The notes beneath the pieces are model-generated. The model was not told where the DNA came from. It searched no databases and worked only from the letters and a program-made list of their open reading frames with translations. A stretch of DNA of 10,496 nucleotides, taken from positions 1 to 10,496 of the forward strand of contig JASLSL010000241.1 of assembly GCA_030743445.1 (NCBI GenBank), given 5' to 3'. Origin of the DNA: Alphaproteobacteria bacterium (GTDB lineage: Bacteria > Pseudomonadota > Alphaproteobacteria > UBA8366). The number at the start of each line of letters is the position of its first letter. The stretch's first letter is position 1. Shown one piece after another: positions 1-8,262 of the stretch. A program made the position numbers and the translations under genes.

Positions 1-20
1 TCGATTCCCGCTGCAGCCGG

Positions 21-43
21 CCCCCCCGCAGGCGGGGGGGGGG
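21..43. repeat. G/C palindrome ending in a G10 run
   Basis: A perfect 9-bp inverted repeat (21-29 pairs with 32-40) is separated by only AG, and the right arm runs on into ten consecutive G (34-43). It lies about 90 bp before the first gene. No T-tract follows on either strand, so it is not a convincing intrinsic terminator. It is more likely an intergenic palindromic repeat or the end of one. The rest of 44-133 shows no gene and no promoter I can defend. Confidence 0.5.
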
Positions 44-133
44 ATGACGCTCGAAAGTTTGGGTCGAACAGGGCGCGCCACAAAGGTTTAGGTAGGTTGG
101 GTATCCCCCCTGGCGGAACTCGCGACCATCACC

Positions 134-1183
134 TTGACCGACGAGGCGGTGCCGGTGCTCGACGCCCACCGTTTCGACGAGGCGGCGCTCGAGGCCTACC
201 TCGACGACCACGTCGAAGGCTTCACCCCAGGGCTTGCCGTCAGCCAGTTCCAGGGCGGCATGTCGAACCCGACCTACATGCTGACCGACGGGGCGGGGCA
301 ACGCTACGTCATGCGCAAGAAGCCGCCGGGCGAGCTGCTGCCCTCGGCCCACGCGGTCGACCGCGAGTTCCGGGTGATCTCGGCCCTGGCCGCGACCGAT
401 GTCCCGGTCGCCAAGGCCTATGCGCTGTGCGAGGACGAGAGCGTCGTCGGCCAGTCGTTCTACATCATGGAGTTCGTCCGGGGCCGGGTCTTTCGCGGCG
501 TCGACCTGCCGGATTTGGCGCCGGCCGAGCGGTCGGGCATCTACGAGGCGATGGTCGACACGCTGGCCAAGCTGCACCTGGTCGATTACGAGGCGGTCGG
601 CCTCGGCGATTACGGCCGGGTCGGCGGCTATATGGGCCGCCAGGTCAAGCGCTGGTCGCAGCAATACGAGTCGAGCAAGACCGACGACCTGCCGGCGATG
701 GACCATCTCATGGCGTGGCTGCCCGACAACATGCCGGACGACAGCGAGACCACCGTCGCCCATGGCGACTTTCGCTTGGAAAACATGATCTTCCACCCGA
801 CCGAGCCCCGGGTCATGTCGGTCGTCGATTGGGAGCTCGGGACGCTGGGCAATCCGCTCTCCGATCTCGCCTATAACTGCCTGCCCTATTACGTGCCCGA
901 CCCGCGGCGCGGGGTGATCAAGGATCTCGACTACGCCAATTACGGCATTCCGTCGGAAGCGGACTACGTGGCCTTGTACCGCGAGCGCACCGGCCGGCCC
1001 GAGATCGAGAACTGGCCGTTCTACATCGTGCTGTCGCTGTTCCGGCTCGCCGCCATCGTCCAGGGGGTCTACTACCGCGGGCTCCAGGGCAACGCACCGA
1101 GCCCCGAGGCGAAGGAGCGCGGCGACATGTGCCGCGACCTCTCCCATATCGCCTGGCAGTTGGTCGAGGAGAGCGGCGGCTAG
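134..1183 (+). CDS. Phosphotransferase family protein (APH/ACAD10-11-type kinase domain)
   Basis: This is a 349-residue soluble protein-kinase-like phosphotransferase. Visible landmarks are the glycine-containing N-lobe strand (QGGMSNPTY, about residues 41-49), a candidate ATP-binding lysine in MRKKP (K62 or K63), the Brenner catalytic loop HGDFRLEN with H210, D212 and N217, and the metal-binding Asp of VVDWE (D232). The family is annotated as aminoglycoside phosphotransferase. The nearest characterised relatives are the kinase domains of ACAD10/ACAD11 and bacterial LvaA, which phosphorylate 4-hydroxyacyl-CoAs, so antibiotic resistance is unlikely. The start is TTG at 134, because the frame is closed by a TAG at 89-91 and no ATG precedes residue 43. 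GTG codons at 149 and 155 are alternatives, and no strong ribosome binding site decides between them. The gene converges on the SGNH-type gene with a 19-bp gap. The family call is firm; the substrate is inferred. Confidence 0.9.
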   Translation: MTDEAVPVLDAHRFDEAALEAYLDDHVEGFTPGLAVSQFQGGMSNPTYMLTDGAGQRYVMRKKPPGELLPSAHAVDREFRVISALAATDVPVAKAYALCEDESVVGQSFYIMEFVRGRVFRGVDLPDLAPAERSGIYEAMVDTLAKLHLVDYEAVGLGDYGRVGGYMGRQVKRWSQQYESSKTDDLPAMDHLMAWLPDNMPDDSETTVAHGDFRLENMIFHPTEPRVMSVVDWELGTLGNPLSDLAYNCLPYYVPDPRRGVIKDLDYANYGIPSEADYVALYRERTGRPEIENWPFYIVLSLFRLAAIVQGVYYRGLQGNAPSPEAKERGDMCRDLSHIAWQLVEESGG

Positions 1184-1202
1184 GTTTCCCGCCCGACCGG
1201 CA

Positions 1203-2168
1203 TCAGTTCGAACACTTCGCCGTTTCGCTGGTTGGCGGCTTGGGCGGCCGGCCATCGAGCACATCCCTAATCAGCATCGTCGCCACATTGGTTTTGTAGT
1301 GGTAGGGATCGAATCGGTAAAAATTCCGCGGCGCCGAATACGCGCTGACCGAATAGTCGAGCACGTCGGGAAACACCGTCCTGATCTCCTTGCGAAATCG
1401 CTCGAACTGGGCGTGGCTTGGCAGGCCGGCGAGCATCTTCAGGACGCAGGCTTCCAAAGGATTGATAAATACGCGATAGGCCTGCCCGCGCTTTTCCAAT
1501 AACTCGCGCATGCGGTGTAAGACATCCAGCCGCGCCGTGGCGAATTCACCATCGGCGAAATGGTCGGACCGAAGTTTGTTCATGACCATTCGGCGACGAT
1601 CAAGAACCTCCCACGGCGCACGTTCCAATTCCTCCCTGCCCCACAAATTCCAGTGCCCGTTTGGCGCGATCAAGGGCGGTCGCCCGATCGCAAACAGAAA
1701 TAGGTGCTGTACCGCATCGAGGAACATCGGCAGGCTAAACAAGTACTTCGCGGTCGCAGGGAAACCCTCGACGCTCAAGGTGATGTTCCTTTTGAGCGTC
1801 GAGGCATCGCCTCGAAACATATAGAAATCCAATCCAATCAGGACGATTTCGGCGTCCCGGCCTCGCTGTTCGATGAAGGCCAGCGTTTCCTCCGGCATCG
1901 CGACCGCAAAGGAAGCGTTGTACACACGCGGCTGCTTCAAGGTCGCGGGATCGAACGCGGCGGACTTGCTGGACCCGACCAACAGGACCCGGTGCGGATA
2001 GGTCCGCACCTGCACCATCTTGTACGGGCGTTCGCTGAACACGTAGATCCCGTCCGGGCTGTGGCCGAACACGCCGGCTGGATCGACCACCCAGTTGAAC
2101 AGTGCGATGGACGCGCCGGCGATAACGGCGGCGACGAAACATCCAACAAGATATCGGCGATGGGACAC
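1203..2168 (-). CDS. Membrane-anchored SGNH-hydrolase-like protein, partner of the MBOAT acyltransferase
   Basis: This is a 321-residue protein with one N-terminal hydrophobic segment (about residues 6-28) and no clear cleavage site, so it is probably a type II anchor with a periplasmic domain. The domain carries SGNH landmarks. A strand ends in LLVGSSKS with candidate nucleophile S66 or S67, VYNAS follows with N84, and DPYHY near the C-terminus supplies D287 and H290, as in block V (DxxH). Proteins of this kind (AlgJ/AlgX, DltD, PatB analogues) pair with MBOAT proteins to move acyl groups onto envelope polymers. The acceptor here is unknown. The start is GTG at 2168, two bases after the MBOAT stop, so translation is probably coupled. 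No Shine-Dalgarno is obvious. Sequence similarity to named families is low beyond these motifs, so the SGNH assignment rests on motifs and context. Confidence 0.75.
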   Translation of the reverse strand: MSHRRYLVGCFVAAVIAGASIALFNWVVDPAGVFGHSPDGIYVFSERPYKMVQVRTYPHRVLLVGSSKSAAFDPATLKQPRVYNASFAVAMPEETLAFIEQRGRDAEIVLIGLDFYMFRGDASTLKRNITLSVEGFPATAKYLFSLPMFLDAVQHLFLFAIGRPPLIAPNGHWNLWGREELERAPWEVLDRRRMVMNKLRSDHFADGEFATARLDVLHRMRELLEKRGQAYRVFINPLEACVLKMLAGLPSHAQFERFRKEIRTVFPDVLDYSVSAYSAPRNFYRFDPYHYKTNVATMLIRDVLDGRPPKPPTSETAKCSN

Positions 2169-2170
2169 GG

Positions 2171-3577
2171 CTAGAACTGGAAATAGATAAACCTGACGGG
2201 CGCCATCAGGTTATATCCACCGATCGCGAGAAACACGCCCACCACGGCGGCCCAGCGCAGGTCCGGTCGCCACAGCAGCTTGCCCGGTTCCACCGCCGGC
2301 GCATGGGGCGACGTCAGCCCCGGGCGATGCGCAGCCATGATTTCCTGCGTGCTCGGCAACCACCAGCAAACCGCCAGAACGATAATCAGGAAAATCGGCA
2401 ATTCGATCGGGGTCACCAAAATAGTATGGCCAAACGTCCCTTCGAAACGAGCGCCCAGCGTCTCGAACAGCGTTGCCGCGTCCCCCAACACCGGACGAAG
2501 CGAGCGCGGCAGGGAAACGCCATCGAGCGCAAACATGGCGTGCCATACTTTGATCGTCGCTTCCATATCCACCGCGCGGAACGGAACCCAGGCGAAAGAG
2601 ACCGCGGTAAACGTCAGGACCCGCAGTGCCAGACGGCGTGCTTCCGAAACGGATGGGTTGTTGGATTTCGGCCGCCACGCGCGCCAGGCATGATTGACGA
2701 GCAAATAGAGGCCGTGCAGGCCGCCCCACAAGACGAAGGTCCAGCCCGCGCCATGCCAAAGCCCGCCGAGCAGCATGACGACCATGATGTTCAGATAGCG
2801 GCGATGCCGCCCGCGCCTGTTCCCGCCCAGCGGGACATAGAGGTAGTTGCGCAGAAACCTGGACAAGGTGATGTGCCAGCACCGCCAGAAATCGATGATC
2901 GAGGTCGCCTTGTACGGCGAATGGAAGTTGAACGGCAGGCGGATGCCGAACATCCGGGCCAATCCGATCGCCATGTCGGAGTAACCGGAGAAGTCGAAGT
3001 AGATTTGGAAGCCGAAGGCCACGGTTCCGAACCACGCCTCGAAAAACGTCGGAGCCATGCCGGCTGTCGCACCGTTAAATACTAGGTTCGCGTACGCAGC
3101 CATACCGTCCGCGATAATGACCTTCTTGATCAGACCGATCGCGAAAAAGGTCGCGCCGACCGAAAGGTTGGCGGCGATTGCGCTCGCCGAGCCGATTTGA
3201 CGAAATTGCGGCAGCACTTCGCGCAACAACACGATCGGTCCCGCAATGAGCTGAGGAAAGAAACTTACGAAGAGACCGTATTCCAGGGCCGGTGGCGGCT
3301 CGATCTCGCGGCGATGGACGTCGACCAAGAAGGCGATCTGTTGGAAGGTGAAGAACGAGATCGCAAGCGGAAGAAATATCGTCGGTACCGACATCGAACC
3401 GCCAAACGCGGTATTCGCCGTCTCGACGAAAAAGTCCGCATACTTGAAATAACCCAGTACGCCGAGATTCGCCGCTATCCCGAGCGCCAAGAACCATTTA
3501 CCGGTGGTCGTGCCCGATTTCGAGACCATTGCGCGGGCAATACCGAAGTTGCCGACGATCGACCCGACGATCAGCAA
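2171..3577 (-). CDS. MBOAT family O-acyltransferase (AlgI-like), open part of an interrupted gene
   Basis: This is the uninterrupted part (468 residues from a possible TTG start) of a polytopic membrane O-acyltransferase. It carries the MBOAT signatures: FFPQLIAGPI (106-115), QIYFDFSGYSDMAIG (191-205), FWRCWHITLSRF (230-241, His235) and GGLWHGAGWTFVLWGG (271-286). His275 of the last matches the essential histidine of AlgI. Several further transmembrane segments follow to the C-terminus. The family moves acyl groups, usually acetyl, across the membrane for transfer to a surface polysaccharide by an SGNH partner; that partner is the next gene. Homology does not begin at 3577. It continues upstream in the same frame to an ATG at 3733, giving 520 codons, about the length of AlgI. 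A TAG at 3593-3595 interrupts it. If only this part is made, it lacks the first membrane segment and much of the second. No glycosyltransferase or polymer genes are visible nearby to name the substrate. Confidence 0.85.
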   Translation of the reverse strand: MLIVGSIVGNFGIARAMVSKSGTTTGKWFLALGIAANLGVLGYFKYADFFVETANTAFGGSMSVPTIFLPLAISFFTFQQIAFLVDVHRREIEPPPALEYGLFVSFFPQLIAGPIVLLREVLPQFRQIGSASAIAANLSVGATFFAIGLIKKVIIADGMAAYANLVFNGATAGMAPTFFEAWFGTVAFGFQIYFDFSGYSDMAIGLARMFGIRLPFNFHSPYKATSIIDFWRCWHITLSRFLRNYLYVPLGGNRRGRHRRYLNIMVVMLLGGLWHGAGWTFVLWGGLHGLYLLVNHAWRAWRPKSNNPSVSEARRLALRVLTFTAVSFAWVPFRAVDMEATIKVWHAMFALDGVSLPRSLRPVLGDAATLFETLGARFEGTFGHTILVTPIELPIFLIIVLAVCWWLPSTQEIMAAHRPGLTSPHAPAVEPGKLLWRPDLRWAAVVGVFLAIGGYNLMAPVRFIYFQF

Positions 3578-3592
3578 CAGATATGGCGGATT

Positions 3593-3733
3593 CTACCATC
3601 CGTAAAAAAACAGTGAAGCGATCAGCAACCAGCCGATCGCGCCGGACGGTCCGAAGCGATCGGCCAAATAGTAAAACCCGACCAGCACGACCGGCAAAAA
3701 GCCGAGGATGAAGACATAAGAATTGAACAGCAT
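3593..3733 (-). pseudogene. N-terminal 46 codons of the MBOAT gene, cut off by an in-frame TAG
   Basis: Reading leftward from the ATG at 3731-3733 gives a typical AlgI-type N-terminus: MLFNSYVFILGFLPVVLV, a first membrane helix, then a second helix ending LFFYGW. Codon 47 (3593-3595) is TAG. It is followed in the same frame by NPPYLLLIVGS, which is the start of the downstream open part. In this family the sequence normally reads Y-G-W-W-N-P, so a single G-to-A change on the coding strand (TGG to TAG) explains the stop, with no frameshift. The whole gene would be 2171-3733. The ATG is 43 bp after the ligase stop codon and has no clear Shine-Dalgarno, which suggests co-transcription with the ligase. 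The alternatives are a sequencing error, or rescue by a suppressor or by re-initiation at TTG 3575-3577, 15 bases past the stop. Confidence 0.8.
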
Positions 3734-3776
3734 TTAGCGGGGTCGCCCGATTCGGTTTGTCGATCGTGATTGAAAA

Positions 3777-5735
<1,959 letters not shown>

Positions 5736-5745
5736 GGGTTTCGGA

Positions 5746-5750
5746 TCCTC
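5746..5750 (-). promoter_or_regulatory. Ribosome binding site that sets the ligase start
   Basis: The coding strand reads GAGGA, then ten bases, then GTG at 5733-5735. This supports the GTG start over the in-frame ATG 72 bases upstream, which would add 24 residues not expected in the family. Confidence 0.6.
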
Positions 5751-5889
5751 GGTTGTTCGTGCCGCTCCAATAGCACGGGCCGCCAAGACGGGTCCATGGC
5801 GCGCCACGCGGCCGGTCGGCTCCCAAGACAGAATATGGGGACGCTGGGTTCCCTGGGGCGGCTTTGCTATACCGGGCCCGATAACTTGC

Positions 5890-5897
5890 AGGAAGGA
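5890..5897 (+). promoter_or_regulatory. Strong ribosome binding site of the dehydrogenase
   Basis: AGGAAGGA lies 8 bases before the ATG at 5906. It fixes the start of the dehydrogenase gene. Confidence 0.75.
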
Positions 5898-5905
5898 TTT
5901 GGATC

Positions 5906-6667
5906 ATGGATGTGAAGGACGTTCCGGCACTGGTCACCGGCGGCGCCTCGGGGCTTGGCGAGGGCACCGCGCGGGCGCTGGCGGAGGCCGGCGCCAAGGT
6001 CGCGCTGCTGGATATGAATCTGGCGGCGGCCGAGCAGGTCGCGGGCGAAATCGGCGGCCTCGCCCTCGAGTGCGACGTCGCCGACGCGGACTCGGGCGAG
6101 GCGGCGGTCGCTGCGGCCAGCAAAGCCCACGGGCCGGCCGGCATCTGCGTCAATTGCGCCGGGATCGGCATCGCCGGGCGCATCGTCGGCCGCGACGGGC
6201 CGTTGCCGCTCGACGACTACCGAAGGGTGATCGAGGTCAATTTGATCGGCACCTTCAATATCCTGCGCCTCGCCGCGGCCGACATGGCCATGCGCGAGCC
6301 CAACGCGGAGGGCGAGCGCGGGGTGATCGTCAACACCGCCTCGGTCGCCGCCTTCGAAGGCCAGATCGGCCAGGCCGCCTATTCTTCGTCCAAGGGCGGG
6401 GTCGCGGCGCTGACCCTGCCGGCGGCGCGCGAGTTCGCCCGCATCGGGGTCCGGGTCAACACCATTGCACCCGGCCTGTTCGACACGCCGATGCTGATGG
6501 GACTGCCCGATAACGTGCGCCAGAGCCTCGCCGCCTCGCTGCCGTTCCCGTCGCGCTTCGGCCGGCCTTCGGAGTACGCCGCGCTGGCGCTCCACATGAT
6601 CGCCAACCCGGTCTTGAACGGCGAGGTCGTGCGGCTCGACAGCGGAATGCGCATGCAACCGAAGTAG
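5906..6667 (+). CDS. HSD17B10-like short-chain dehydrogenase (3-hydroxyacyl-CoA dehydrogenase type 2)
   Basis: This is a 253-residue classical SDR. It shows the nucleotide-binding TGGASGLG at 11-18, an Asp at the end of the second strand (D36, indicating NAD rather than NADP), NCAG at 83-86 in place of the usual NNAG, the active-site N112, and the triad S146, Y159, K163 (YSSSK). The C-terminal stretch with PFPSRFGRPSEYA, LNGEVVRLDSG and RMQP is very close to what I recall of human HSD17B10, including its very end. That family oxidises short-chain 3-hydroxyacyl-CoAs, including 2-methyl-3-hydroxybutyryl-CoA of isoleucine breakdown, to 3-ketoacyl-CoAs. This fits the divergent acetoacetate-CoA ligase. 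The start has a strong Shine-Dalgarno. The last 15 codons and stop recur 157 bp downstream in diverged form. Family assignment is confident; the preferred substrate is inferred. Confidence 0.92.
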   Translation: MDVKDVPALVTGGASGLGEGTARALAEAGAKVALLDMNLAAAEQVAGEIGGLALECDVADADSGEAAVAAASKAHGPAGICVNCAGIGIAGRIVGRDGPLPLDDYRRVIEVNLIGTFNILRLAAADMAMREPNAEGERGVIVNTASVAAFEGQIGQAAYSSSKGGVAALTLPAAREFARIGVRVNTIAPGLFDTPMLMGLPDNVRQSLAASLPFPSRFGRPSEYAALALHMIANPVLNGEVVRLDSGMRMQPK

Positions 6668-6668
6668 C
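6620..6668 (+). repeat. Direct repeat copy 1: 3' end of the dehydrogenase gene
   Basis: These 49 bases, the last 15 codons, the stop and one further base, match 6777-6825 at 45 of 49 positions by eye. Similarity ends abruptly at both edges. Confidence 0.9.
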
Positions 6669-6672
6669 GGCC

Positions 6673-6738
6673 GGGTGAGGGTCCGGCGCATCCCTCTGGA
6701 TACCGTACCCTCTCGCAAAGTAGATCACCCCCTCACCC
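6673..6738. repeat. Inverted repeat arms GGGTGAGGG / CCCTCACCC
   Basis: The 9-bp sequence at 6673-6681 is the exact reverse complement of 6730-6738, separated by 48 bases. Together with the adjacent hairpin at 6741-6766, this resembles the widespread proteobacterial intergenic palindromes of CCCTCACCC...CCCTCTCCCC type. It may mark the extent of one such element. Confidence 0.55.
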
Positions 6739-6740
6739 TA

Positions 6741-6766
6741 CCCTCTCCCCCTCAAGGGGGAGAGGG
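6741..6766. repeat. Perfect 12-bp palindrome, 2-base loop (REP-like)
   Basis: CCCTCTCCCCCT at 6741-6752 is the exact reverse complement of 6755-6766, with CA between. It ends 10 bp before the second copy of the dehydrogenase tail. No T-run follows on either strand, so it is not a standard intrinsic terminator. It could still end or protect transcripts from the converging dehydrogenase and Sel1 genes. Confidence 0.7.
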
Positions 6767-6776
6767 GATTTATTGG

Positions 6777-6825
6777 GGCGAGGTGGTGCGGCTCGACAGC
6801 GGGGTGCGCATGCAGCCGAAGTAGC
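6777..6825 (+). pseudogene. Remnant 3' end of a second HSD10-like dehydrogenase
   Basis: In the same register as the dehydrogenase end, this stretch encodes GEVVRLDSGVRMQPK followed by TAG. The four differences from 6620-6668 are GTC/GTG, GGA/GGG, CAA/CAG (all synonymous) and ATG/GTG (Met to Val). Mostly silent change implies that both copies evolved as coding sequence before one lost the rest of its gene. Nothing SDR-like precedes 6777. A palindromic repeat abuts it instead, and the fragment ends 6 bp before the stop codon of the Sel1 gene. It has no start and is not expressed as a protein. Confidence 0.8.
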
Positions 6826-6830
6826 CGTCG

Positions 6831-7421
6831 CTACTTGAACTTCGTGGGTTTCCAGATCGCCGCCCGGTCCTTGGCCTCGGCGACCTGCGCCGGCGACATC
6901 GCCTTGGCGACCCGGTCGCGATTCTCCGCCGCAACCCTGTGGCCCTTGCCGGGCAGCCGCCGGCTCGCGAGCTCGTACCACATCCAGGCCTCGACCAGAT
7001 CCTTCGCTACACCCTTGCCGGCGGCGTAGAACAGGCCGAGGTTGTTCTGCGCCTTGCCGTGGCCCTGGGCCGCGGCCCGGCGGTACCACCCGACGGCGGC
7101 CGACGGGTCGGCGGCGACGCCGGTGCCGTTCTCGTAGTATTGGCCGAGATTGTACTGCGCCGAGGCGAGCCCGGCGTCCGCCGCGCGCCGGAACCAGGCG
7201 ATCGCCTTGGCCATGTCCTTGGCGATGCCGACGCCGTCCTCGTGCAGCACGCCCATCATGAACTGGGCATTGCGATCGCCGCGTTCGGCGAGCGGCTCGA
7301 AGATCGCCAGCGCCGCCGCACCATCGCCCCGGCGGTAGGCGTCGATGCCCTGGCCGAGGTCGGACGCCGCCACCGGCCAAGCGACGAGCAACACGGCGAG
7401 AATGACCAACCAGCGTTTCAT
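6831..7421 (-). CDS. Secreted Sel1-repeat (TPR-like) protein
   Basis: From ATG 7421 this is a 196-residue protein. It has a Sec signal peptide: positive start MKR, hydrophobic core 4-15, and a likely cut after A19 in PVAA-SD. After a short TPR-like lead it carries three consecutive Sel1 repeats of 36 residues (about 48-83, 84-119 and 120-155). Each has the AQ...G..Y..G.GV..D...A..W pattern, and the second contains AQYNLGQYYENGTGV. Sel1 solenoids bind proteins. Periplasmic bacterial members are linked to envelope signalling and host interaction, but nothing here names the partner. The C-terminal 40 residues are basic and probably helical. The frame is open far upstream, through the dehydratase gene. 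ATG at 7430 (adds MGA) or 7445 are alternative starts. I prefer 7421 for its compact signal peptide. It follows the dehydratase gene by 32 bp, probably in one transcript. Confidence 0.85.
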   Translation of the reverse strand: MKRWLVILAVLLVAWPVAASDLGQGIDAYRRGDGAAALAIFEPLAERGDRNAQFMMGVLHEDGVGIAKDMAKAIAWFRRAADAGLASAQYNLGQYYENGTGVAADPSAAVGWYRRAAAQGHGKAQNNLGLFYAAGKGVAKDLVEAWMWYELASRRLPGKGHRVAAENRDRVAKAMSPAQVAEAKDRAAIWKPTKFK

Positions 7422-7453
7422 GGCGCCCATCTTAGCAGCTTGCATCGAAACGC

Positions 7454-7768
7454 CTAGGGCCCGACTTCCCCGGCAGCCACGTGGGCAACATCGTCGATGA
7501 ACCGGGCGAGCTCGACGTCGAGCGCCGACAGGCCGCCGCAGTCGTGGGTCGAGAGGGTAATTTCGACCCGGGACCAGACGTTGAACCATTCCGGATGATG
7601 GTTCATCTGCTCGGCCTTCTCCGCGACTTGCGACATGAACCCCCAGGCCTGTTTGAAGTTCTCGAACTCGAAGGTCCGGGCGATGGCGTCCCGGCCCTCG
7701 ACCTCGCGCCAGCCATCGAGTTCACCGAGGGCGCTTTCGCGCGCCGCAGCCGTCAGTTTCTCCGCCAT
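7454..7768 (-). CDS. phhB: Pterin-4a-carbinolamine dehydratase (4a-hydroxytetrahydrobiopterin dehydratase)
   Basis: This 104-residue protein has the full-length size for the family. It dehydrates 4a-hydroxytetrahydropterin to quinonoid dihydropterin, recycling the cofactor of aromatic amino-acid hydroxylases. The diagnostic pattern is complete: NHHPEW at 56-61 (H57, H58), the strand RVEITLSTHD with H75, then GGLSALD ending in D84. The start ATG at 7768 has GGAGGT four bases upstream, which excludes the longer open frame extending toward 8269. No phenylalanine hydroxylase lies in the window, so its partner is elsewhere. Stand-alone members are also common and have been suggested to protect or recycle other pterins. 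It is divergent from the metallopeptidase gene (77-bp gap) and is followed by the Sel1 gene. Confidence 0.93.
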   Translation of the reverse strand: MAEKLTAAARESALGELDGWREVEGRDAIARTFEFENFKQAWGFMSQVAEKAEQMNHHPEWFNVWSRVEITLSTHDCGGLSALDVELARFIDDVAHVAAGEVGP

Positions 7769-7772
7769 GCGC

Positions 7773-7778
7773 ACCTCC
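7773..7778 (-). promoter_or_regulatory. Ribosome binding site of the dehydratase
   Basis: The coding strand reads GGAGGT followed by GCGC and then ATG. It is a consensus anti-16S match at short spacing and decides the start at 7768. Confidence 0.75.
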
Positions 7779-7845
7779 CCCGTGTCGTGTTGTCCCGTGT
7801 CACGATATAGCGCGCCGGCCTTCGGGCGGCTATGGTTCCGCCACG

Positions 7846-8259
7846 ATGACCGACACGCCCGCCCGCCATACGCCGCCCTCGGCCGACGAGTTCGAAGCGT
7901 TGGCCCGGACGGCGCTGGAAACGATCCCGGCCCAGCTGCGCCAGCACATCGTCGACGTGGTGCTGCGCATCGAGGACTTCCCCGACGAGGAAACCAGCGA
8001 GGAGATGGGGCTCGCGTCCGAATTCGACCTGCTCGGGCTCTACCGCGGCGTCGACCTGGCGCGGCGCAGCGTCCTCGACACGCCGCAGGAATTGGACATG
8101 ATATTCCTCTACCGGCAGCCGATCCTCGACTATTGGTGCGAGACCGGCGAGGATCTGGCGCATGTCGTGCGCCACGTGCTGATCCACGAGATCGGCCACC
8201 ATTTCGGCCTGTCCGACGCCGACATAGAAGCGATCGAGAACGAGATGGGCGAGAGTTAG
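7846..8259 (+). CDS. Small zincin-like metallopeptidase (HExxH, PF06262-type)
   Basis: This 137-residue protein has no signal peptide. The C-terminal third holds the zinc motif HEIGHHFGLSD: H114 and H118 as ligands, E115 as catalytic base, and D124 as the probable third ligand, as in the HExxHxxGxxD arrangement. The N-terminal half has the acidic helix-rich character of the minimal zincin family once called DUF1025, including EDFPDEE and LLGLYRG. Family members are small and widespread, with no well-established substrate. The ATG at 7846 has no good Shine-Dalgarno. The Lon-type protease gene starts 3 bp after the stop, so the two are almost certainly translated from one transcript. Catalytic competence is inferred from the motif. 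The natural substrate is unknown. Confidence 0.87.
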   Translation: MTDTPARHTPPSADEFEALARTALETIPAQLRQHIVDVVLRIEDFPDEETSEEMGLASEFDLLGLYRGVDLARRSVLDTPQELDMIFLYRQPILDYWCETGEDLAHVVRHVLIHEIGHHFGLSDADIEAIENEMGES

Positions 8260-8262
8260 GGA

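Larger units (their letters stand above)
5736..5905. promoter_or_regulatory. Divergent intergenic region between ligase and dehydrogenase
   Basis: These 170 bp must hold the promoters for both divergent genes. On the + strand, TGCTATACC (5865-5873, extended -10-like, TATACC at 5868-5873) lies about 33 bases before the dehydrogenase start. I see no good -35 at the proper spacing. On the - strand there is a TGCTATTGG-like match upstream of the ligase, also without a -35. I see no convincing operator palindrome. Confidence 0.35.

Noticed and set aside
134..1183. Aminoglycoside resistance kinase
   Set aside because: The APH-like fold is shared by many metabolic kinases. The motif spacing resembles ACAD10/11-type proteins and there is no resistance context.
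5736..5807. N-terminal extension of the ligase to ATG 5807
   Set aside because: The 24 extra residues are not typical of the family, and the GTG at 5735 has a GAGGA at suitable spacing.
6741..6776. Intrinsic terminator for the dehydrogenase or Sel1 gene
   Set aside because: The stem is strong, but there is no T-tract on either side and the loop is only two bases. I list it as a palindromic repeat instead.
7422..7589. N-terminal extension of the Sel1 protein
   Set aside because: It overlaps the dehydratase gene, is Arg-rich, and would bury a clear signal peptide in the interior of the protein.
7769..7845. Divergent promoter with TATAG at 7806-7810
   Set aside because: The region must contain promoters, but the only -35-like match (TTGTCC at 7790) is about 10 bp from the AT-rich box, too close to support a specific call.
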